Assembly (NCBI RefSeq): GCF_002902985.1
Contig: NZ_CP026167.1
Location: 2,852,001 to 2,916,000 of the forward strand
Source: Leclercia sp. LSNIH1
GTDB taxonomy: Bacteria > Pseudomonadota > Gammaproteobacteria > Enterobacterales > Enterobacteriaceae
DNA: 64,000 nucleotides
Direction of reading: 5' to 3'
Shown in pieces: positions 17,257-26,000 of this stretch. Position numbers and translations under genes: made by a program. Under the pieces are notes generated by a model. The model ran no database searches, was not told the DNA's origin, and worked only from the letters and a program-made list of their open reading frames with translations. The first letter of the stretch is position 1, and the number at the start of each line of letters is the position of its first letter.

Positions 17257-17670
17257 ATGTTTCTTAAAACTGAACTGCTCGAGCATAACGGCAGCAGCGT
17301 GACGCTGTACCAGCTGTCGGCGCTGCAGCGCATTGAACACCTTGAGTACCTGAAAAAGCTGGAAGCGGTTGAAGAAGGTGATTTCCAGACCGCTATCACT
17401 CTCACCGTGAAAAATGGTGCTTACCTGGTGGCATTGTCGCTCTGGCATGGTCATGCGCTGAAAGGTACGCTTCCTGAGGGGGCGCCAGCGGAAGTATCCA
17501 AAATTCAGGATGAAGTCCTGCAGACCTGGCCGACGGAGCTTATTGCAGAGGCGGATTTTAAGGTGAAGCTCCTCTCCGGCATGATTGAGCCGCAGTCAGA
17601 GGGCCCGGAGGGAGAGATTAGCGAACCTGCGGAACCTGTTACTGCGGAAAAGCCCTCGCCAGTGAGCTGA
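17257..17670 (+). CDS. G: Tail assembly chaperone gpG
   Basis: The 137-residue protein matches lambda gpG (140 aa). It coats the tape measure before tube assembly. A fraction of ribosomes shift -1 near the end (GGAAAAG at 17646-17652) to make gpGT. The slip site differs from the lambda GGGAAAG. Confidence 0.92.
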   Translation: MFLKTELLEHNGSSVTLYQLSALQRIEHLEYLKKLEAVEEGDFQTAITLTVKNGAYLVALSLWHGHALKGTLPEGAPAEVSKIQDEVLQTWPTELIAEADFKVKLLSGMIEPQSEGPEGEISEPAEPVTAEKPSPVS

Positions 17671-17999
17671 CGTTTGTCCTGAAACTGGCGCGTGAGTTCG
17701 GTCGCCCTGACTGGCGCGCCATGCTTGCTGGCATGTCCTCTACGGAGTATGGCGACTGGAAAATCTTCTACCAGGATAACTTCTTTCATGATGCGCAGCT
17801 GGACGCCCACTTCTCCGGCCTGCTCTACACCATTTCAACCCTGTTTTTTGCCGATCCGGAGCTGACGCCTGCCAGCTTCAGCATTGTTTCACCTGCATCT
17901 GAATCCATTGAGGTAGCAGAGACGGACGACGATGCGCTGATGGCGAAGGCGGAAGGTATTTCTGGAGGTATACGCTATGGCCCAGACGGCAGTCGGTGA
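17652..17999 (+). CDS. T: T domain of the frameshift product gpGT
   Basis: The -1 frame after the slip site reads ALASELTFVLKLAREFGRPDW and continues to a stop at 17999, giving a gpGT fusion of about 247 residues. The T part binds gpV while the G part binds the tape measure. It has no ribosome site of its own. The last 23 bases overlap the start of H. Confidence 0.85.
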   Translation, partial: ALASELTFVLKLAREFGRPDWRAMLAGMSSTEYGDWKIFYQDNFFHDAQLDAHFSGLLYTISTLFFADPELTPASFSIVSPASESIEVAETDDDALMAKAEGISGGIRYGPDGSR

Positions 18000-20472
18000 T
18001 CTGGTCGTTAATCTTGACGTCAACTCGACGAAATTTAACGAGCAGATCAACTACGTCAAAAAAGAATTTAGGCAAACGGGGGACGCGGCGAACGATTCAG
18101 CTTTGCGGATCCAGCAGTCATTCAGCCGCCAGGAGAGCGCTGCCCGCAAGGCAGGCATCTCTGTCGGTCAGTATACCGCGGCGATGCGCATGCTCCCGGC
18201 GCAGTTTACTGATGTGGCAACGCAGCTGGCAGGTGGCCAGAACCCCTGGCTTATTTTGCTCCAGCAGGGTGGACAGGTAAAAGATTCCTTTGGCGGTGTT
18301 ATTCCAACGTTTCGTGCGCTGTTGGGTTCTATCTCGCCAGTTATGCTTGGTATTGGTGCACTTTCGTCCGCGACGGGGGCGCTGTTATATACCTGGTATG
18401 CCGGCTCGTCCACATTATCCGATTTCAACAAAACACTGGTCCTCTCCGGTAACACTGCGGGGCTGACTGCCGATCGGATGCTCACGCTGGCGCGAAGCGG
18501 CCAGTCCGCCGGACTTACGTTTAATCAGACGAGCAAGGCACTGACGGAGCTGATCAACGCTGGAGTGCGTGCCGGTGCCCATTTTGATGACATGAGTCAG
18601 GCCGTGGCCCGCTTCACCGAAGCATCGGGTGTACCAGTCGATAAGGTTGCCGCTGCGTATGGCAAGCTGACAACTGACCCGACATCCGGGCTCATTGCAA
18701 TGGCCCAGCAATTTCACAACGTCACCGCCGAGCAAATCGCACATGTTGCCCAGTTGCAGCGTGCCGGTGATGAAGCTGGGGCACTTAAGGCGGCAAACGA
18801 CGTGGCCACCGCCGGATTCAACGATCAGACCAAATCCATTCGCGACAATATGGGGTCGATTGAAACTGCTGCCGATACGCTGAAACGCGCGTTTAAGTCG
18901 ATGTGGGATGCGGCGCTTGATGTTGGTCGGCCTGATACCGCGCAGGAAATGGTGACAAAAGCAGAAGCCGCTTTCAAAAAGGCCGATGAAATCTGGAACC
19001 TGCGAAAGGATGACCGTTATGTAAATGATGAAGCACGTGCGCGGTTCTGGAATGACCGCGAAACGGCCAGGCTGGCGCTGGACATGGCGCAGCAGCAGGC
19101 GGGGATTTCCAGAGCGAACGAGGAGAATGCCTCCCGCGAAGCGGCTGCGGAATCTGATCGCCAGAAGTATGCTGCGCAGGCACAGGCAAACTATGCCAAA
19201 ACGCAGACTGCACTGGAGAAATACACGGCCAGGCAGGGCGAGCTTAACAAGGCTCTGAAAGATGGGCGGATCCTGCAGGCGGATTACAACATCAACATGG
19301 CGGCGGCCAAAAAGGAGTATGAGGACTCCCTGAAAAAACCGACGAAAGGCAGGGTGCCCGGTGGCGCAAAACTCACCGACAGCACCAGTGCGCAGACACT
19401 GGAGCTGCAGACTCAGCTTGAGGTTTTGCGTCAGCACAGTGATATCAATGACACGATTAGCCAGCAGCGCCAGCAGTTGTGGAAAGCGCAGGCCAGATTC
19501 ACGGTCCTTGAACAGGCTGCCAGAACCCGGGCGCTGACGGGTGATGAAAAGTCCCTGCTCGCCAGCAAGGATAAGGTGCTCGCGCAGGCTGAAATCAATG
19601 CAAAACTGGGTGACCAGATCGTCACGCAGGAACGTCTCAATCGACTGCAGGACACATCGCAAAAATACGTTACCCAGATGGGTGAGAAAACCCGGGCGCT
19701 GGTGGAAAGCGCGGGGATGAGCAGTCGTGCGGCACAGCGGCGCAATGAAGAGGCTCAGTTACTACAGGGCTGGAAAAACGGTGGCGGGTCTGAAAAAGAT
19801 CAGGGCTACCAGAAAGAGCTGCAGGCGCTACAGGGATATTATCAGGAACAGGATAAAGTGCGCGGTGACTGGCTCTCTGGTGGAAAATCCGCCTGGGCTG
19901 ATTACGCCGATTCTGCGGGTGACGCGTACGGCCAGATGAAAAATGTCGCGGCCAGTACCTTTGACGGAATGACGCAGAATCTTGCGGACATGCTGACCAC
20001 CGGTAAAGCAAAGTGGGGTGACTTCACCCGCTCAACGCTTTCGATGCTGGCGCAAATCGCCCTTAAACAGGCGGGAGTAGGGATCGTGGGCGCTGTCAGT
20101 TCGGCTATCGGATTTGCCGGGGGCGGCTATACCGGATCGGGCGGTAAATATGAACCTGCCGGGGTGGTGCATCGCGGGGAGTTCGTTTTTACAAAAGAGG
20201 CGACCAGCCGGATCGGGGTGGGGAATCTGTACAGCATGATGCGCGGTTACGCGCCCGGCGGGCTGGTCGGTGGCGGCAGAATGCCCGCTGCGGCCACGGG
20301 AGGGATCAGCGTTTATGCACCGGTCAGCGTCAGTCAGCAGGGTGGTGGCGAGTCCAGCCAGGCAGACACCATCGGAACGGCGCGGCAGCTTCAGGGCATT
20401 GTTCAGCAGACCATCACTGACCGGCTTAAAAAGGAGATGGGGCCGGGGGGTGTACTTTACCCAAGGAGGTAG
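17977..20472 (+). CDS. H: Tape measure protein gpH
   Basis: The 831-residue protein is close to lambda gpH (853 aa). It has an N-terminal TMP domain (DVATQLAGGQNPWLILLQQGGQV), a long helical part rich in Ala and Gln, hydrophobic segments (for example SPVMLGIGALSSATGALLY) and a C-terminal lambda tail-tape domain. Its length sets the tail length and it enters the cell with DNA. TGGAGGT precedes the ATG. Confidence 0.93.
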   Translation: MAQTAVGDLVVNLDVNSTKFNEQINYVKKEFRQTGDAANDSALRIQQSFSRQESAARKAGISVGQYTAAMRMLPAQFTDVATQLAGGQNPWLILLQQGGQVKDSFGGVIPTFRALLGSISPVMLGIGALSSATGALLYTWYAGSSTLSDFNKTLVLSGNTAGLTADRMLTLARSGQSAGLTFNQTSKALTELINAGVRAGAHFDDMSQAVARFTEASGVPVDKVAAAYGKLTTDPTSGLIAMAQQFHNVTAEQIAHVAQLQRAGDEAGALKAANDVATAGFNDQTKSIRDNMGSIETAADTLKRAFKSMWDAALDVGRPDTAQEMVTKAEAAFKKADEIWNLRKDDRYVNDEARARFWNDRETARLALDMAQQQAGISRANEENASREAAAESDRQKYAAQAQANYAKTQTALEKYTARQGELNKALKDGRILQADYNINMAAAKKEYEDSLKKPTKGRVPGGAKLTDSTSAQTLELQTQLEVLRQHSDINDTISQQRQQLWKAQARFTVLEQAARTRALTGDEKSLLASKDKVLAQAEINAKLGDQIVTQERLNRLQDTSQKYVTQMGEKTRALVESAGMSSRAAQRRNEEAQLLQGWKNGGGSEKDQGYQKELQALQGYYQEQDKVRGDWLSGGKSAWADYADSAGDAYGQMKNVAASTFDGMTQNLADMLTTGKAKWGDFTRSTLSMLAQIALKQAGVGIVGAVSSAIGFAGGGYTGSGGKYEPAGVVHRGEFVFTKEATSRIGVGNLYSMMRGYAPGGLVGGGRMPAAATGGISVYAPVSVSQQGGGESSQADTIGTARQLQGIVQQTITDRLKKEMGPGGVLYPRR

Positions 20473-20474
20473 CA

Positions 20475-20813
20475 GTGACAGACACATTCAGCTGGCGCAC
20501 CCGTAAATCAGCCCGGGGAACAGAAAGCGCCCGGACGCTTCAGTCCCAGTTTGGCGACGGGTATAAACAGGTCGCCGGAATGGGGCTCAATGACAGGTCC
20601 GAAGTCTGGGATCTTGACTGGACGGGAACACGAAACGAGGCCGCAGTGCTGCGTGCGTTCCTTATGTCGCACATCACAAAATCGTTCTGGTGGACGAACC
20701 CCTGGGGGGAGAAGAAGCTCTACCGGATGAGGGCTGATTCCTTCAGTGTTTCGTTCCCCTCCGGGAAAAAAGCGACTGTAGCGTTCACGTTCGAGCAGTC
20801 CTTTGCTCCCTGA
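20475..20813 (+). CDS. M: Minor tail tip protein gpM
   Basis: The 112-residue protein matches lambda gpM (109 aa) with QFGDGYKQ and FWWTNPWGEKKLYRM motifs. It joins the tail tip between the J-I-L-K complex and the tube. The start is a GTG three bases after H, with AAGGAGG upstream. Confidence 0.9.
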   Translation: MTDTFSWRTRKSARGTESARTLQSQFGDGYKQVAGMGLNDRSEVWDLDWTGTRNEAAVLRAFLMSHITKSFWWTNPWGEKKLYRMRADSFSVSFPSGKKATVAFTFEQSFAP

Positions 20814-20837
20814 TTATCTTCAAAACCAGAATGACTG

Positions 20838-20859
20838 ACCGCCTCCGGGCGGTTTTTTT
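20838..20859 (+). terminator. Terminator-like hairpin between M and L
   Basis: ACCGCC pairs with GGCGGT around TCCG, followed by T residues. It sits in the middle of the tail operon. Confidence 0.75.
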
Positions 20860-20870
20860 ATGGGGTGAAT

Positions 20871-21608
20871 ATGAGTTTCACGCAGGATATACAGCAGCTG
20901 GAGCCGGGCCAGCTAGTCCAGTTGGTTGAAATAGACGGCACCGAATTTGGCATGGATACCGTCCTGCGCTTCCATGCCCACAATATTGCTTCTGCAGGCT
21001 GGGCTGCATTCGCGGCTGACAACCTCCCTGCCATTATCTGGCAGGGTCAGCAGTACGACCCTTACCCTTACGAGCTGAAAGGCCTGGAGTTGTCCAGCAC
21101 CGGGGCGCAGCCCACACCCACGCTTTCCGTGTCGAACGTCGGCAACTACGTGACTGCGCTGTGTCTCGAGTACGACGACCTGGCGAGGGCAAAGGTGAAG
21201 ATCCACACCACGCTGGCGAAATATCTCGACGCGGCCAACTGGACAGCCGGCAACCCGAACGCCAGCCCGGCGGACGAGCGCGTGCAGCTTTTTTACGTCA
21301 ACGCCAAAACCGCTGAAACGCGGGTGCAGGTCGACTTTGAACTGTGCTCACCCTTTGACATACAGAACCTGCAGTTGCCCACCCGGCAGATCACGCCAGT
21401 CTGTACCTGGTGCACGCGCGGCTGGTACCGCACCGGCACCGGATGTGACTACAACGGGAACCGCTATTTTCTTAAGGATGGCACCCCCACGGACAACCCG
21501 GCGCTGGATATGTGCGGCGGCCAGATGCAGGACTGCGAAGCGCGGTTCGGGACGGGTAACCCGCTGCCGTTCGGCGGCTTCCCGGCGGCAAACCTTCAGG
21601 GTAAATAA
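20871..21608 (+). CDS. L: Tail tip protein gpL (iron-sulfur type)
   Basis: The protein has about 245 residues from the ATG at 20871 (GGGGTG upstream; a GTG two codons earlier is possible). The C-terminal third carries the four cysteines TPVCTWCTRGWYRTGTGC...LDMCGGQMQDC that hold an Fe-S cluster in lambda gpL (232 aa). It is part of the tail tip with J, I and K. Confidence 0.9.
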   Translation: MSFTQDIQQLEPGQLVQLVEIDGTEFGMDTVLRFHAHNIASAGWAAFAADNLPAIIWQGQQYDPYPYELKGLELSSTGAQPTPTLSVSNVGNYVTALCLEYDDLARAKVKIHTTLAKYLDAANWTAGNPNASPADERVQLFYVNAKTAETRVQVDFELCSPFDIQNLQLPTRQITPVCTWCTRGWYRTGTGCDYNGNRYFLKDGTPTDNPALDMCGGQMQDCEARFGTGNPLPFGGFPAANLQGK

Positions 21609-21610
21609 CC

Positions 21611-22357
21611 ATGCGAAAAAAACTGATGGAAGCGATCCGCGCCCACGTCGCCGCGGAATATCCGAACGAGGCCTGCGGCGTGGTGGTGCAGGCCGGGCGG
21701 GCGCAGCAGTACATTACGTGCCGCAATATTTCAGCAACGCCCACTGAGGCCTTCACGATCTCGCCAGAGGATAAGCTGGCAGCGTCGGAGCAGGGCGAAA
21801 TCATTATGGTTATCCACTCCCACCCGGATGTGGTCCAGCTTGTGCCGTCCGAAATGGACAGGGTGCAGTGCGACTGGTCCGGGGTGGAATGGGGCATCAT
21901 GAGCTGGCCGGACGGTGATTTCTGCACGCTGGCACCCCGTGAGGACCGGGACTACGCCGGGCGGCGCTGGGTACTGGGCTTTGCTGACTGCTGGGCGCTG
22001 ATCCGTGAGTGGTACCAGCGCGAGCACGGCATTACCCTGGGCGATTACTCGGTACCGTACGAGTGGTGGGAGCAGGGCGAAAATCGCTACGACGATAACT
22101 GGGAGGCGGAGGGCTTTATCCAGGTGGACCCCACTGATATGCGTCACGGCGATATGATCATGATGCGCATACAGGCGTCGGTAACCAACCACGCGGCCAT
22201 TTACCTCGGTCGCCACGAGTACCAGGACAATATCATGCTGCATCATAATTTCGGCAACCTGTCTGCCCGGGTGCCGTACGGCAAATATTACCGCGACCGC
22301 ACCGTTCGTGTGGTCCGACACAGGGAGCTGATGAATGCTGAAAACACTGATTCTTGA
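21611..22357 (+). CDS. K: Tail tip assembly protein gpK (JAB plus NlpC/P60)
   Basis: The 248-residue protein has an N-terminal JAB/MPN metalloprotease-like domain (HSHPDVVQLVPSEMD) and a C-terminal NlpC/P60 peptidase domain with Cys in FADCWALI and His in TNHAAIYLG. It is needed for tail-tip assembly and may cut peptidoglycan. It overlaps I by 23 bases. Confidence 0.92.
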   Translation: MRKKLMEAIRAHVAAEYPNEACGVVVQAGRAQQYITCRNISATPTEAFTISPEDKLAASEQGEIIMVIHSHPDVVQLVPSEMDRVQCDWSGVEWGIMSWPDGDFCTLAPREDRDYAGRRWVLGFADCWALIREWYQREHGITLGDYSVPYEWWEQGENRYDDNWEAEGFIQVDPTDMRHGDMIMMRIQASVTNHAAIYLGRHEYQDNIMLHHNFGNLSARVPYGKYYRDRTVRVVRHRELMNAENTDS

Positions 22358-22949
22358 AGGCCGTATGGCGAAAAAGTTCGGGCGCGAACACCAGTTTCAC
22401 GTTGAGGATCTGCGCGAGATGCTGCGCGCCATGTCCAGCCAGGTCCCGGGCTTTAAACGCTACCTGTCAGAAGGACATATGCAGGGGATCCGCTTTGCCT
22501 TCTTCAATGGTAAAAACAACATCGGTCTTGATGAATTCGACATGACCCGCAGTGGCACGGTGTACCGGATTTCGGCCATTACCGAAGGTTCAAAGCGCGG
22601 CGGTGTGCTGCAGATCGTTATCGGGGCGGTGGCTCTCGTGGCCGCGTATTTTACCGCGGGTGCCTCGCTGACGGCGATAGGTCTGAGCACGGCTGCCGCA
22701 ACTGCGACAACAACGGCCCTTACGGGTCTCGGCCTGTCGATGATGCTGGGCGGAGTGGTGCAGTTGCTTACCCCACAGCCGAAATACAACGTCGGTGCCT
22801 CGTCCAGCACGGACAACAAACCCAACTACGCCTTTGGCGCGCCGGTGAATACCGTGGCTGTGGGTTATCCGGTACCTGTGTTTTTTGGTGAGCGCGAGAT
22901 CGGCGGGGCCGTCATCAGCGCGGGGATCTTCTCCAGCGACCAGCAGTGA
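22335..22949 (+). CDS. I: Tail tip assembly protein gpI
   Basis: The 204-residue protein resembles lambda gpI (223 aa). A ubiquitin-like N-terminal part is followed by a Gly/Ala-rich hydrophobic segment (GVLQIVIGAVALVAAYFTAGASLTAIGLS) and a C-terminal part with FGAPVNTVAVGYPVPV. It acts with L, K and J in making the tail tip. Confidence 0.88.
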   Translation: MLKTLILEGRMAKKFGREHQFHVEDLREMLRAMSSQVPGFKRYLSEGHMQGIRFAFFNGKNNIGLDEFDMTRSGTVYRISAITEGSKRGGVLQIVIGAVALVAAYFTAGASLTAIGLSTAAATATTTALTGLGLSMMLGGVVQLLTPQPKYNVGASSSTDNKPNYAFGAPVNTVAVGYPVPVFFGEREIGGAVISAGIFSSDQQ

Positions 22950-22968
22950 AATTTATTGTCAGCTACAG

Positions 22969-22991
22969 GTCACCTCCGGGTGGCTTTTTTT
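22969..22991 (+). terminator. Terminator-like hairpin between I and J
   Basis: GTCACC pairs with GGTGGC around TCCG, followed by seven T residues. It lies 12 bases before the J start. Confidence 0.7.
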
Positions 22992-23002
22992 ATGGGTGAA
23001 AT

Positions 23003-26000
23003 ATGCGACTTCCCGAAGATGAAACCCTTATTCAGGGACGTAAAGGCGGTGGCGCTAAACAGCACACTCCTGTTGAGGATCCGGATGACCTGCTGTCGAC
23101 AGCAAAATTAAAAATGCTGCTGGCGATCGCTGAAGGTGAAATTCAGGGTGAGCTGACGGCACAGAACATCTTCCTTAACGACACCCCGCTGGCGAACGCC
23201 GACGGCAGCTACAACTTCACCGGCGTGAAGTGGGATTTTCGCCCGGGCACTCAGGATCAGGACTACATTCAGGGATTGCCTGAGGTCGACAACGAAATGT
23301 CGGCCAACGTGACCGTCACCACCACCGCGTCGTGGACACGCCAGTTCTCAAACCTGATGCTGGATGCCGTGCGTATTAAGCTGAGCCTGCCCGTCCAGTA
23401 CACCTATAAAGACAACGGCGATATGGTCGGCACGGTCACGGAGTACGCCGTTGATCTCTCGACTGATGGTGCTGCCTGGCAGACGGTGGTTAACGGCAAA
23501 TTCGACGGAAAGACAACCACGGAATACCAGCGCGACATCCGCATTGACCTGCCAGCAGCAACCACCGGCTGGGCGGTGCGGGTACGTCGCATCACACCTG
23601 ATTCAGTGGGTAATTCAAAACTGATAAACGCCTTCAAGGTGTTCTCGTTCGCTGAGGTGATCGACAGCAAGTTACGCTATCCCAATACAGCGCTGCTATA
23701 TATCGAGGTCGATGCCAGCCAGTTTACCAGTGGCGCGCCGAAGGTGACCTGCAGGCCGAAGGGCAAACTGGTACATGTCCCGGACTCCTACGACCCGGTT
23801 ACGCGCACCTACAGCGGCACCTGGTCCGGTGGCTTCAAAATGGCCTACACCAACAACCCGGCCTGGGTATTTTACGATCTGGTGCTGGATGAGATTTACG
23901 GCATGGGCACCCGCATCGATGCAGGCATGATCGATAAGTGGGAGCTGTACGCCATTGCGCAGTACTGCGATCAGAAGGTATCGAACGGGGCGGGTGGGAC
24001 CGAGCCGCGCTTCACCTGCAATGTCTACATCCAGAGCCAGCAGGACGCCTACACCGTTCTCAGCGATCTGGCGGCGATATTCCGCGGGATTACCTTCTGG
24101 GGCAACGACCAGATTTACGTGCGCGCGGATGTGCCACAGGATGAAGTGGATTTTACCTACCATGCCTCGAACGTGATCGACGGGTTGTTTACCTACGGCG
24201 GCGGCAGCTACAAAAACCGCTACTCGTCTGCCCTAGTGTCGTGGTCTGATCCTCAGAACCATTACAGCGACACGGTTGAGAGTGTCTACGATTCCGACCT
24301 GGTGAAGCGGTACAGGGTCAACCAGATGTCGATGACGGCGATTGGCTGCACATCCCAGAGCGAAGCGCACCGCCGGGGCCGCTGGGCGCTGCTGTCTAAT
24401 GCGCGCGACGGAACGGTGTCATTTGGCGTGGGACTGGACGGTTATATTCCCCTGCCCGCAGAAATTATCGGTATCGCGGATCCGTTCCGTGCCGGCAAAC
24501 AGAACGGCGGGCGTATCCGGGCGGTGAGCGGGCGTAATGTCACGCTTGATCGTCCTGCTGACTATGCCGCTGGCGACCGCCTGGTGGTCAACCTGCCGGA
24601 CGGCAAGGCGCAGACGCGGACAATCGCGTCCGTCAGCGCAGACAAACAGACGGTGACGGTCACCACCCCCTTCAGGCTGCCGCCTGAGTCCGGTGCAGTG
24701 TGGGCCATCGACAGCGATAACCTGGCTATCCAGTATTTTCGCGTGACATCCATCCGGGCTAACGACGACAGCAACGGTGGTTTCACGATCACCGCGGTCC
24801 AGCATGACCCGAATAAATACCGCTATATCGATGACGGCGTGCGCATCACCCCGGCACCGGTCACCGTCACGCCGGTAAGTGTTCTGCCGGCACCGAAAAA
24901 CATTACCCTCACTGAAACCGACCACATTGAGCAGGGACTTACCGTTGCCACCATGAATGTGTCCTGGAACAGGGTGGATGGCGCTATCCGGTACCAGGCG
25001 CAGTGGCGCAAGGATAATGGCGACTGGATAAACGTGCCGGTGAGCAGCGCCCAGGGATTTACCGTGCAGGGGATTTACACCGGGAGTTATGACGTGCGGG
25101 TGCGTGCGCTTAACGCTCAGGATTCAGGCTCTCCGTGGGGCTACGCCGATACGACTTACCTCACGGGCAAAACCGGCAAACCTGGCACGCCGCAGAGCCT
25201 GCTGGCGAGCGACGATGTCGTCTGGGCTATCGACATCACCTGGGCTTTCCCGGATGGCTCAGGTGATACGGCATACACCGAGATTCAGCGCACCACCACC
25301 GAAGACAAAGCTAACCCGCAATTACTGGCGCTGGTGCCGTATCCGGCCACGCATTACCAGCATGGCCCGATGCGGGCGGGCGTCAGTCAGTGGTACCGCG
25401 CCCGTCTGGTGGATCGTATCGGCAACACCGGCGACTGGACGACTTGGGCGGCAGGGCAGTCCAGCTCGAACGCCGGTGATTATCTCGACATGATCGGCGA
25501 CACGCTTGAACAGACCGAGGGCTATAAAAACCTCGTGTCGGATATTGCCGATCTCAGCGACGATATTCAGTCAGCGCGCGACGACATCACCGCAGTTACG
25601 ACAGAGTCGGCGGCAACCAAAGCAGGCCTGGCACAGGAGGTCACGGACCGTAAAAAAGCCATCACCGACGAAGCGGCAGCACGTGGCCAGGCGTTGCTGA
25701 CCGAAAAGAACGCGCGCGTCGCGGATATCAGTAACGTCAATCAGACGATCCAGACAACCACCGAATCACTGGCGCAGCAGATTGGGCAGATTTCTGCAGG
25801 TACCGGCTCGCAGTTCGATCCGGCCAAAATCTGGTACTTCGATTCGACAGTAGAGGGCTGGACCGGGAACGGGACACCGACGATTGTTGACGGCTGGATA
25901 CGCCCGGCGAACCATGCTACCGATCCGTGGGTGGCGTCTCCCGGCTCACTGGGTGTTAACTCGTCGTCCTATCGCTTCGTTAAAATGCGCATCAGGAAGT

